A stretch of 64,000 nucleotides of DNA from Fibrobacter sp. UWB5 (GTDB lineage: Bacteria; Fibrobacterota; Fibrobacteria; Fibrobacterales; Fibrobacteraceae): the NCBI RefSeq assembly GCF_002210295.1, contig NZ_MWQH01000005.1, positions 186,001 to 250,000 of the forward strand, in the 5' to 3' direction. The number at the start of each line of letters is the position of its first letter. Within the stretch, counting starts at the first letter, position 1. Shown here piece by piece: positions 58,101 through 64,000 of this stretch. The notes beneath the pieces were generated by a model. That model saw only the letters and a list, made by a program, of their open reading frames with translations. It was not told the origin of the DNA and searched no databases. Position numbers and translations under genes: made by a program.

Positions 58101-58369
58101 AGGCCGACTGCAAGAACCAGGATTCTCTCAAGGAACTCGTGGGCATTTGGGAAAAGGCCCGCGCCTGCTACCTGAACATGCAATGGGACGATGCTATCGA
58201 GCTGTTCAAGCAGTGCCTTGAGCTGGAGCCCCACCACCCCGACCGCGATCCGGGCAGCAAGACCACGCCTTCGCATGTTTACATCAAGCGCTGCGAAGCC
58301 TACAAAATTACCCCGCCCGTTGCAGAAGGCGAGGTTTGGGACGGCGTATTCACCGCTACTGAAAAATAG
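55184..58369 (+). CDS. CHASE2-domain transmembrane adenylate cyclase (class III)
   Basis: This 1061-residue membrane protein has one N-terminal helix, a large extracytoplasmic CHASE2-type sensor (~60-665), three closely spaced helices (~672-745) and a cytoplasmic class III cyclase (~785-960). Both metal aspartates are visible (YFTDIASFSTF and YEGDAIIAFFG), and Lys in LDKYEGD with Asp in MMGDAVNLAARLE is the adenine-specific pair, so cAMP is the likely product. An unusual acidic run (about residues 475-492, Glu/Asp only for a dozen positions) sits within the sensor. A TPR-like helical tail follows. I start at the ATG at 55184, where the membrane anchor begins properly; the longer frame to 55121 runs into ftsK. 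No cAMP receptor gene is nearby. Confidence 0.9.
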   Translation: MQIKFSKKIKKVLSGFLVSALIVFLILVFGSTQSSFLPEALEESVIGKTQRNGAEALENIFYDLFFKTSTHSEKADEDDNNTHQRVSISDSLDQNIYIVDIDEASLTKLGNYNEWDRSIHAKVIQNLSEGGAAAISFDILFKSADFGKQKTDQAASVLKKIAPEAEVDSLYPSLLANYNFDSMLVNSVRESGNAIVCYMFDDRKSYKHPSQWIPLSTLERADAIGYSSTLDTTQVDKIENVEPKDLLDNIFPELAQAGAKFGSVNAYPDNDGVVRKVSMLYRFPNPTLDVIPLLDTTSEGDKQKYEAIINGGDKNYVYSTMSLMTILHLFHKDPKDITVKMGKYIDVGKPFGIYRDSAGTYHTTYPNFSYHMFLLLRETLAEKKIQSKASDGILEISHKVFASKNDNGKIILELSNGGTSSILDENESKLLMMVNTDQLDALEEQESVKLNRDYIIRKDEDEDGFYQIVRKPASASKNEDNEDEDEEEDDDESIDFTRSAIKTLHFYKDTLKHMPIGQKMILSLDLQIHYNKATKKWNSNQAILSDAVIRDIQAASDDAINNLKPGEELRFGKVKRIPIDQTGRYQVKYKGRYNEINNRRFQHLSYYDVYKGRVDNLFYQGKIFILGSAAAALFDFVPGPHEENYPAVLIHATIIKNILADDYLVTLSEKKQEIIVIMLALLCLILGLYFTSSISVALSLILMGVYTFIAYKYFQGGLYIGASKQLLAMLLTSITALVVQFYFENKEKNFINNAFKQYISPELITAMVENEIMPTLGGEKSYITAYFTDIASFSTFSEKIGDPSKLVDLLNEYLTAMTDTLLENKGTLDKYEGDAIIAFFGAPMPLPNHAQSACETAVEMQRKLIALRKKWISEDDKWPTVVHNMHMRIGINSGDIVTGNMGSSMRKNYTMMGDAVNLAARLESAAKQYGAYIQISEDTQKNLVEGDFIYRSLDTIRVIGKSQPVKTYEILEKADCKNQDSLKELVGIWEKARACYLNMQWDDAIELFKQCLELEPHHPDRDPGSKTTPSHVYIKRCEAYKITPPVAEGEVWDGVFTATEK

Positions 58370-58374
58370 TTGGC

Positions 58375-58429
58375 AGAACTTAGTTGTAGAACTTAGAGAA
58401 AAATGTCTAAGTTCTAAGATCTAAGTTCT
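58375..58429. repeat. Inverted AGAACTTAG repeat cluster, copy 1
   Basis: AGAACTTAG occurs at 58375-58383 and 58388-58396, and its reverse complement CTAAGTTCT at 58407-58415 and 58421-58429. The set folds into a long hairpin between the convergent cyclase and panC genes and overlaps the panC stop codon. The same units recur at 63521-63583, sharing TTGGCAGAACTTAG. Confidence 0.75.
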
Positions 58430-59279
58430 AATTCAATTCGATGTTGTCGATCAGGCGCGTCTTTCCAAAGAAGGCGGCCACCAGAATCACGACTTTGTCT
58501 TCGGGGCCCAGGATGCCAGCGAACTTCTGGAGGTTCTTCTGGTTTACGAGTTCAACGAACTGCACAATACCGTGCGCACCCAAAATGGACTTCAACACGA
58601 CATCGCGAATCTTGCTCACGGCGCGTTCGCCCTTTTCGTAGGTTTCCTTAGCCTGCTTCAGGCCTGCGCTAATGGACAAGGCATTTGCACGTTCTTCGTC
58701 GGTCAGGTATTCGTTACGGCTCGAAAGGGCAAGGCCCGATTCTTCGCGGACAATCTTCACACGGTGAATCTGGATGTCGAAATTCAAATCCTTCACCATG
58801 CGTTCAATCAGGAACACCTGCTGGTAATCCTTTTCGCCGAAGTAAGCGTGATTACAGCCCGAAATCAGGAACAACTTAGAGACAACCGTAAGGACGCCGC
58901 GGAAATGGCCGGGGCGGTAGGCTCCGCAATACATGCCTTCCAAGGTTTCGTCGCGAACCATGGTCAGCGGGTCGCCATCGGGGTACATTTCAGCAACACT
59001 CGGAGCAAATACGAAATCGGCACCCAGCGATTCGGCAAGTTTCGCGTCGGCTTCCAGGCGCTTGGGGTACTTATCCAAATCTTCGTTCTTGCCGAACTGG
59101 ATCGGATTCAGGAACACGCTGACAACAGTTACATCACATTCCTTGACAGATTCCTTGATCAGCGCACCATGCCCGGCGTGCAAAGCACCCATCGTGGGAA
59201 CAAGCCCGATGGTTTTGCCCTGCTTGGCGAGCGGCTTGATGACTTGACGAAGAGAATCAACAGTAGTTACGATTTGCAT
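58428..59279 (-). CDS. panC: Pantothenate synthetase
   Basis: PanC joins pantoate and beta-alanine using ATP in coenzyme A synthesis. The 283-residue cytosolic protein has the HIGH-like motif PTMGALHAGHGALI at residues 29-42, the GEKDYQQ substrate loop near residue 148, and the KMSKS-like segment SSRNEYLT near residue 186. Length is normal. AAGG lies 6 nt before the ATG at 59279, which itself overlaps the TAA of the upstream kinase gene. Its stop codon lies in the AGAACTTAG repeat cluster. It is the last gene of a folK - kinase - panC operon. Confidence 0.95.
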   Translation of the reverse strand: MQIVTTVDSLRQVIKPLAKQGKTIGLVPTMGALHAGHGALIKESVKECDVTVVSVFLNPIQFGKNEDLDKYPKRLEADAKLAESLGADFVFAPSVAEMYPDGDPLTMVRDETLEGMYCGAYRPGHFRGVLTVVSKLFLISGCNHAYFGEKDYQQVFLIERMVKDLNFDIQIHRVKIVREESGLALSSRNEYLTDEERANALSISAGLKQAKETYEKGERAVSKIRDVVLKSILGAHGIVQFVELVNQKNLQKFAGILGPEDKVVILVAAFFGKTRLIDNIELN

Positions 59280-59929
59280 TATTTACCTTCTGGTACAAAA
59301 TAAGTCGTCTGCTTGGGGCATGCGGCAATCGCGTCGAGCACCAGCTGCAGATGATTTTCGTTGTGGACAAAATCGATATTGTCGGTATTGATGATAAGCA
59401 CCGGAGCGTACGGATAGTTCCAGAAATAATTGTCGAAGCGTTCCAGAAGGCCATTCAGGTAAGAACCTTCGATGGTCTTTTCCATGGCACGGCCGCGGCC
59501 GTGAATACGCTTCAAGAGAGTCGGAACCGATGCTTGCAAGTAAACAACCAGATCAGGCCTCGGGATATCATGATTCAAGGCCTTGGCCACCTGATCATAC
59601 ATGGCGTATTCGCTCTCGGTCAGGTTCTGGGCTGCAAAAATTTGGTCTTTGTCGTATGTATAGTCGCTAATTAAAAGATCACGGAACAAGTCGCTTTGGA
59701 GCGCCGAATTCTGCAACTGCTTTAAACGGTCGAGCAAAAAGAACAACTGCGTCTGGAAAGCATAAGCTTCTTTGTTCTGGTAGAACTTTTCAAGGAACGG
59801 GTTTTCCCTGAAATTTTCTTCGATCAAAGTCGCCTTCCAACGATTGGCGATAATTTCTGCAAGAGAAGTCTTCCCTACACCGATAGCCCCTTCAATGGCC
59901 AAAAAATGGACGCCTTTTTCTGTCAGCAT
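59279..59929 (-). CDS. Deoxynucleoside kinase family protein
   Basis: This 216-residue cytosolic kinase belongs to the deoxyadenosine/deoxyguanosine kinase family for nucleoside salvage. The P-loop EGAIGVGKTSLA is at residues 14-25, ENFRENPFLEKFYQ near residue 38 is the substrate-binding block, LLISDYTYDKD holds the catalytic region, and a lid RGRAMEKTI with two arginines lies near residue 145. Base specificity cannot be read. It is flanked by folK and panC with a 1-nt gap and a 1-nt overlap, so all three are co-transcribed. This combination with vitamin genes is common in related genomes. Confidence 0.9.
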   Translation of the reverse strand: MLTEKGVHFLAIEGAIGVGKTSLAEIIANRWKATLIEENFRENPFLEKFYQNKEAYAFQTQLFFLLDRLKQLQNSALQSDLFRDLLISDYTYDKDQIFAAQNLTESEYAMYDQVAKALNHDIPRPDLVVYLQASVPTLLKRIHGRGRAMEKTIEGSYLNGLLERFDNYFWNYPYAPVLIINTDNIDFVHNENHLQLVLDAIAACPKQTTYFVPEGK

Positions 59930-59930
59930 A

Positions 59931-60440
59931 TTAGGGTTCCTCCGAGGTAATGACGCGGAACGGGATTTTTTCTTCTTTCTGCAAAAGGTTGGAATAAATT
60001 TCCTTCACCTTCATTCCCAGCTGGGGATCTTCCCATTCTGGAGCAATATCGTTCAAGGGCACCAGTACAAACTGGCGGTTCACAATCTGGGGGTGCGGAA
60101 GATTCGGCCTGCCCTGGTGGACTTCTTTACCGAAGTACAGCAAGTCCAAATCGATTTCGCGGGAATTCCAATGACCACGGGGTTTGCGACCCAATACAAA
60201 TTCAGCACCTTTCAAGTAATGCAACAGGCGCGTCGACGTTCCTGAATACCAGAAACTCACGACTTGATTGAAATAGGGACCCTGGCCCGCCGGTCCTACC
60301 GGTGGAGTTTCGTAAATGGGACTTTCTAGCCACCCGCCCGCAGAAATCTTGCGGAGCATCTCACGACCTTCATCCAAATGTTTGGAGCGATCGGGGAGGT
60401 TCGAGCCCAAGGCGACAAAAACTCTTTCTAAAGAATCCAC
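59931..60440 (-). CDS. folK: HPPK, 6-hydroxymethyl-dihydropterin pyrophosphokinase
   Basis: FolK transfers pyrophosphate from ATP to 6-hydroxymethyl-dihydropterin in folate synthesis. The 169-residue protein has the N-terminal ALGSNLPDRSKHL, a pterin-binding VSFWYSGTS segment, and the signature GHWNSREIDLDLLYFG near residue 88, followed by LPHPQIVNRQFVLVPL. It is complete. The start is a GTG at 60440 because TATATT ends exactly 7 nt before it and ALGSN then sits at the usual distance from the N-terminus. It heads the operon with the deoxynucleoside kinase and panC. Confidence 0.93.
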   Translation of the reverse strand: MDSLERVFVALGSNLPDRSKHLDEGREMLRKISAGGWLESPIYETPPVGPAGQGPYFNQVVSFWYSGTSTRLLHYLKGAEFVLGRKPRGHWNSREIDLDLLYFGKEVHQGRPNLPHPQIVNRQFVLVPLNDIAPEWEDPQLGMKVKEIYSNLLQKEEKIPFRVITSEEP

Positions 60441-60453
60441 GGAAATAAATATA
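60441..60453 (-). promoter_or_regulatory. Leaderless-type -10 for folK (GTG start)
   Basis: On the minus strand TATATT (60448-60453) is followed by 7 nt and the GTG at 60440, extending the 7-nt rule to a non-ATG start. Confidence 0.55.
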
Positions 60454-60687
60454 GATATTCAAATTGTCATTTTTCCGACGAAAAAAAGCAAACTCAACCG
60501 CCACAGGTGGATTCAAAAAATTTTTTCAAAAAAAAGGCGTTTTCTCGTGACAAATTCGTTTTTTTTAGTTATTTTATCGGAGCCCACCATATTTTTTCGA
60601 TCAAATGATTCGACCAGGGCATTTTTACCTACATCAAACATTATTAACCAACATCATTTTCATTTATTAATTCAATAGGACACCATC

Positions 60688-62679
60688 GTGGCTCCAACTA
60701 AAAAGAATTCTAAAAATGCCTATTTGGCAGATCAAGAACCTACTGGCGCAGAAATTCCCCCTGAATTGAACATGGATTTTTCAAACACCGGAGATAAAGA
60801 TTCTTCCCCCAAGCGCCGCGGACGCACCAAGAGAGCTAAAGAAGATGCTGTCGATGCAAAGGCCGAAGTTAAAGAAGCCAAAGCCGAAAAAGAAACAAGC
60901 GCAAAAGAACATACCGCAAAAGAAAAAGTCGCCGAAGTTAAAGAACAGAAATCTTTTGAAAAGAATGTTACAAACAACGTAGCTGAAGCACCTGTCGTCA
61001 ACGAACCGGTTGCAGCCGCACCGGCCGCCGAAGCGCCCGTCGCTGAAGCTCCTGCTGCAGAAGCACCTGCTGCTGAAAACCCGGGACAGGCAAACCCGAA
61101 CGAACAAGGCGAACAGAACGCCAATCAAAACGACAACAACGGTCAGCAGCAAAACCAGCAGAATCGCCGCTTTGACAAGTTTAACAAGAACAACCGTCGT
61201 TTCGACAAGAACAATCGCCAGAATCGCAATTTCCAGCCCGAAGAAGAAGATACCACCCCGCTTCCGGAACCGGATTCCGAAGCTTGGAACAAGGCTCGCG
61301 AATGCTGGAGCAAGTACCGCAAGATGACCATGAGCGACTTGCAGGAACTTGCCGCTCAAAAAGAAAACGTAGACTTTAGACGTTACCGCAAGCAGTCCTT
61401 GGGACTTCTCTTGCAGAGCCTCGAAAACGAAAACAACATCGTTTACGCCGAAGGACTTCTCGAAGTCACCCCGCAAGGTCACGGGTTCCTGCGCAACACG
61501 GAATTCAACTACCAGCAGGGCCCGGACGACGTTTACGTCAGCCAGAATTTAATCCGCAAGCTGGGCCTCAAAATTGGCGATACCGTCGCAGGCCTTGCTC
61601 GCCCGCCGCGCGATCAGAACGACAAGTACTATGCGCTCCGCCGCGTAGACAAGGTCAACTTCGAAGACCCCGAAAAGATCAAGCGCCGCGTCGCATTCGA
61701 ATACCTAACCCCGATTCACCCGAACGAAAAGATTCAGCTCGAATGGGACCCCGAAGAACTGAGCACCCGCGTCATGGACTTGTTCTCCCCCATCGGTAAG
61801 GGCCAGCGTAGCATCATTCTCGCTCCCCCGCGCACCGGTAAGACAATCCTGTTGCAGAACATGACTCGCGCTATCGCCAAGAACCACCCTGAAATCATCA
61901 TCATGGTGCTTCTGATTGACGAACGTCCTGAAGAAGTGACCGAAATGCGAGAAATTATCGGCAAGCTGGTAGAAGCGAACCCGAACCTGCGCGCCGAAGT
62001 GGTGGCCTCCACCTTCGATGAACCGCCAGATCACCACGCCCGCGTGGCCACCATGGTGCTCGAAAAGGCCAAGCGCCTCGTAGAACAGCAGAAGGACGTG
62101 GTTGTCTTGCTTGACTCCATTACCCGCTTTGCCCGCGCCAACAACGTGGTGATTCCGCACTCCGGCAAGATCCTTTCGGGCGGTGTGGACGCCAACGCCA
62201 TGCAGTTCCCGAAAAAGTTCTTCGGTGCCGCCCGTAAGATTGCCGACAAGCTCGGCGATTTCCAGAAGGATTCCAACGGCCAGATTGTCCAGACAATTAC
62301 GGGCGAACCGGTCCGCGAAATCATTCAGAAGAACGGCTCTCTCACCATCATCGGTACCGCCTTGATTGAAACCGGCAGCCGCATGGACGAAGTAATCTTC
62401 GAAGAATTCAAGGGTACGGGTAACATGGAACTGGTGCTTGACCGCCGTCTAGCTGAAAAGCGTACCTGGCCCGCCATTGACATCTTCAAATCGGGCACCC
62501 GCAAAGAAGACCGCCTTCTCAGCCTTTACGAACAGGATATCATCTGGAAATTCCGTCAGGGAGCCCAGAACGATACCGAAAACGGCATTATGGACAAGCT
62601 CATTAAGCTCATGAAACAAAACAAGACCAATGCCGAATTACTAGAATTTATGAAAAAAGCAAAGGACAGCCTTCGCTAA
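60688..62679 (+). CDS. rho: Transcription termination factor Rho with extended N-terminus and ATPase insert
   Basis: Rho is the hexameric RNA helicase that ends transcription. At 663 residues it is far longer than the 419 of E. coli. The N-terminal ~200 residues are low-complexity: first Lys/Ala/Glu-rich, then a Pro/Ala/Glu run, then Asn/Gln/Arg-rich repeats ([17 protein letters not shown]) that could bind RNA or phase-separate. The RNA-binding domain and motor follow ([15 protein letters not shown] near 380, [27 protein letters not shown]). Between FFGAARKI and [10 protein letters not shown] sits an insert of about 28 residues not found in E. coli Rho. The start is a GTG with AGGA 7 nt upstream. 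The 234-nt leader (60454-60687) is AT-rich with A-runs and may take part in autoregulation. Confidence 0.95.
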   Translation: MAPTKKNSKNAYLADQEPTGAEIPPELNMDFSNTGDKDSSPKRRGRTKRAKEDAVDAKAEVKEAKAEKETSAKEHTAKEKVAEVKEQKSFEKNVTNNVAEAPVVNEPVAAAPAAEAPVAEAPAAEAPAAENPGQANPNEQGEQNANQNDNNGQQQNQQNRRFDKFNKNNRRFDKNNRQNRNFQPEEEDTTPLPEPDSEAWNKARECWSKYRKMTMSDLQELAAQKENVDFRRYRKQSLGLLLQSLENENNIVYAEGLLEVTPQGHGFLRNTEFNYQQGPDDVYVSQNLIRKLGLKIGDTVAGLARPPRDQNDKYYALRRVDKVNFEDPEKIKRRVAFEYLTPIHPNEKIQLEWDPEELSTRVMDLFSPIGKGQRSIILAPPRTGKTILLQNMTRAIAKNHPEIIIMVLLIDERPEEVTEMREIIGKLVEANPNLRAEVVASTFDEPPDHHARVATMVLEKAKRLVEQQKDVVVLLDSITRFARANNVVIPHSGKILSGGVDANAMQFPKKFFGAARKIADKLGDFQKDSNGQIVQTITGEPVREIIQKNGSLTIIGTALIETGSRMDEVIFEEFKGTGNMELVLDRRLAEKRTWPAIDIFKSGTRKEDRLLSLYEQDIIWKFRQGAQNDTENGIMDKLIKLMKQNKTNAELLEFMKKAKDSLR

Positions 62680-62694
62680 ACAAAAGGATATTCT

Positions 62695-63501
62695 ATGTCA
62701 GAAAAAATCTTTTTCGCAGGAACAGGAAACATGGGTGGTGCAATCCTCCGCGGTCTTTTGAAGGCCGGCACGGACGCCTCCACCATTTTCTTCTTTGACC
62801 CCTCCGACAAGGCCGCTGCAGAAGTCTCTGCTCTCGGCTGCGTTCGCGTGGCAAGCTTTGCCGAAGGCCTCGCCAAGGCAGACGTCACCTTCCTTTGCGT
62901 GAAGCCGCAGATTTTCAAGCTGGTTGCCGCCGAATGGAAGGCTGCTGCCGCTGCAGAAAAGTCCACCAAGACTTTCGTGAGCATCATGGCCGGCGTTACC
63001 CGCAAGGCCCTCATCGAAGTCCTTGGCGAAAAGAACCAGATTCTCCGCGTGATGCCGAACCTGCCGCTGACCGTCGGCAAGGGCTCCGTGGGCCTCGCTA
63101 CGGACGGCGTTACTGAAGAAACGCTCGCCATCGCCGAAAAGATCTTTGGCAACATCGGCGTGACCTGCCGCGTGGCAGAATCCCTGATGGATGCCGTCAC
63201 CGGTCTTTCGGGCAGCGCTCCCGCCTACGTCTTCGAATTCATCGAAGGCCTTACCCGCGGCGGCGTGAAAGCGGGCCTTACCCGCGATGTCGCTCTCAAG
63301 CTGGCTCTCGGTACCATCGAAGGCAGTGTTGAACTCGTGAAGCAGTCCGGCAAGAGCCCCAGCGACCTCTGCGCCATGGTCTGCTCTCCTGCTGGCACCA
63401 CCATTGCAGGCATCAACGCCCTCGAAGAAGGCGCCTTCCGCAGCACGCTCATCAAGGCTGTCGTTGCAGGCACCGACCGCAGCAAGGAACTGGGAAAATA
63501 G
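62695..63501 (+). CDS. proC: Pyrroline-5-carboxylate reductase
   Basis: ProC makes proline from pyrroline-5-carboxylate with NAD(P)H. The 268-residue cytosolic enzyme has the Rossmann loop FAGTGNMGGAILRGLLKAG at residues 6-24, MPNLPLTVGKGSVGLA near 121, and the conserved dimer/active-site helix LSGSAPAYVFEFIEGL near 167, then MVCSPAGTTIAGI near 228. All features are intact. AAGGA lies 6 nt before the ATG. It follows rho by 15 nt and may be read through from it. A small GCGGC/GCCGC hairpin and the AGAACTTAG repeat cluster come directly after its stop. Confidence 0.95.
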   Translation: MSEKIFFAGTGNMGGAILRGLLKAGTDASTIFFFDPSDKAAAEVSALGCVRVASFAEGLAKADVTFLCVKPQIFKLVAAEWKAAAAAEKSTKTFVSIMAGVTRKALIEVLGEKNQILRVMPNLPLTVGKGSVGLATDGVTEETLAIAEKIFGNIGVTCRVAESLMDAVTGLSGSAPAYVFEFIEGLTRGGVKAGLTRDVALKLALGTIEGSVELVKQSGKSPSDLCAMVCSPAGTTIAGINALEEGAFRSTLIKAVVAGTDRSKELGK

Positions 63502-63520
63502 CGGCTTCGCCGCAGTCGGT

Positions 63521-63583
63521 AGAACTTAGTTGGCAGAACTTAGAGATTTTTTTCTAAGTTCTAACTTCTAAGTTCTAAGTTCT
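63521..63583. repeat. Inverted AGAACTTAG repeat cluster, copy 2
   Basis: AGAACTTAG occurs at 63521-63529 and 63535-63543, and CTAAGTTCT at 63554-63562, 63568-63576 and 63575-63583. The two arms can pair around a T-run. It lies between proC and the next gene, and the last unit provides TAAGTT 6 nt before that ATG. Compare 58375-58429. Confidence 0.75.
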
Positions 63584-63587
63584 AACA

Positions 63588-64000
63588 ATGGCGACCATCA
63601 GTCTATACGCAAAAGAAAATGCAACGTCCTCGTTTATACAGGACGTTCTTTCGTCGGTAGATTATCCGGTTGACACTTTCCGCGAAATCCCGACAGCGGG
63701 CGCGATTCCACAAGTCCCGCTTGTCATTTGGGATCTAGATTCTTTTTCGACGCATAACTTGCAAATGCTCAAGGCGCTCCGCGAAAAATCTCCGGACACC
63801 TTGATTCTTGTTTACGCCGAAGCCCCCGAGCAATTCGGAGAAATATCCAACAAGCTTTACGACAGCATTCTTTCGGTGGAATCCCTAAAGCTCCACTTGA
63901 TGTCGCAAATCGCAAAGCTTAAGGATATTCATACCGCGCGCCAGATTTTCAGGGAGCGCATGAGCCACCTGGTAGGTAAAAGCCCGGCCATGCAACAGCT
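63588..64000 (+). CDS. Sigma-54-dependent activator (NtrC-like), 5' part only
   Basis: The last 413 nt encode the first 137 residues of a protein that leaves the window. The N-terminal ~110 residues look like a receiver-type fold: a strand VPLVIWDLDSF with acidic residues, then LILVYAE and a final helix. It lacks a convincing phosphorylatable Asp/Lys set and may be a pseudo-receiver. Residues ~128-137 read LVGKSPAMQQL, the well-known opening of the AAA+ sigma-54 interaction domain. So this is probably an enhancer-binding activator. There is no Shine-Dalgarno; TAAGTT from the repeat cluster lies 6 nt before the ATG. It is a candidate regulator for sigma-54 promoters such as that of clpB. Confidence 0.8.
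   Translation, partial: MATISLYAKENATSSFIQDVLSSVDYPVDTFREIPTAGAIPQVPLVIWDLDSFSTHNLQMLKALREKSPDTLILVYAEAPEQFGEISNKLYDSILSVESLKLHLMSQIAKLKDIHTARQIFRERMSHLVGKSPAMQQ

Noticed and set aside
57275-58276. A 333-codon minus-strand frame opposite the adenylate cyclase
   Set aside because: It lies antisense to the conserved cyclase catalytic domain, so it is a shadow frame.
63521-63583. Possible CRISPR-like array from the repeated CTAAGTTCT units
   Set aside because: Units are only 9 nt, spacers are 0-5 nt and units occur in both orientations; no cas genes are nearby.

Overview
The window reads as a chromosomal segment of a Fibrobacter-like Gram-negative bacterium. The main evidence is two secreted proteins with the FISUMP domain (Fibrobacter succinogenes major paralogous domain, TIGR02145), one of them a lipoprotein with a long poly-serine linker. 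Lipid A acyltransferase, outer-membrane barrels, lipoproteins and a MurG-like transferase fit a diderm envelope. Most genes are housekeeping with moderate GC, interrupted by an accessory patch (about 20.0-24.7 kb) and a clearly AT-rich gene cluster (about 44.7-48.9 kb).

Layout. 1-8.3 kb: htpG (cut by the left edge), uppP, a deacetylase-like protein, purC, and a leftward set of two envelope glycosyltransferases plus an unknown gene. 8.4-11.9 kb: a leftward c-di-GMP operon, FIST-GGDEF (apparently broken by a one-base frameshift) followed by PAS-GGDEF-EAL. 12-19.9 kb: HAD phosphatase, NrnA-like phosphoesterase, LysE exporter, zinc-ribbon protein, mraY, a UDP-sugar pyrophosphorylase, an LpxL-like acyltransferase, a solute-binding lipoprotein whose two halves are in swapped order, and an Smr protein. 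19.9-24.7 kb: tRNA-Pro, hairpin-rich non-coding mosaics, BrnT/BrnA and DinJ/YafQ toxin-antitoxin pairs and two FISUMP genes. 24.9-38.2 kb: clpB behind a textbook sigma-54 promoter, hisN-hisC, comEC, two zinc-protease-like genes, asparaginase, ribosomal protein L25, tRNA-Gln, ispE. 38.4-44.4 kb: a five-gene envelope operon (DUF2147, LolA-like, RND/MMPL pump, two outer-membrane proteins). 44.4-52.1 kb: STAS - PLP aminotransferase - NRPS (A-PCP-C) - MATE transporter fused to an anti-sigma-type ATPase domain - 7TM-SpoIIE phosphatase. 52.1-64 kb: ftsK, CHASE2-adenylate cyclase, panC-dNK-folK, rho, proC and the start of a sigma-54 activator.

The most interesting unit is the 44.4-52.1 kb cluster. 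It puts all three parts of a partner-switching circuit (STAS antagonist, kinase-like HATPase, PP2C phosphatase) around a small non-ribosomal peptide assembly line, with the HATPase physically attached to the exporter. I infer a self-contained make-and-export system for a small peptide or amino-acid derivative, controlled by STAS phosphorylation. I know of no characterised example but could not search.

A second, genome-style signal is promoter architecture. At least a dozen genes have a TATATT-like -10 hexamer ending 6-9 nt (mostly exactly 7 nt) before the start codon and no usable Shine-Dalgarno in the transcript, which predicts leaderless mRNAs. Other genes in the same window use strong GGAGG sites, so two initiation modes appear to coexist. 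Several start codons were chosen on these grounds and differ from the longest reading frame.
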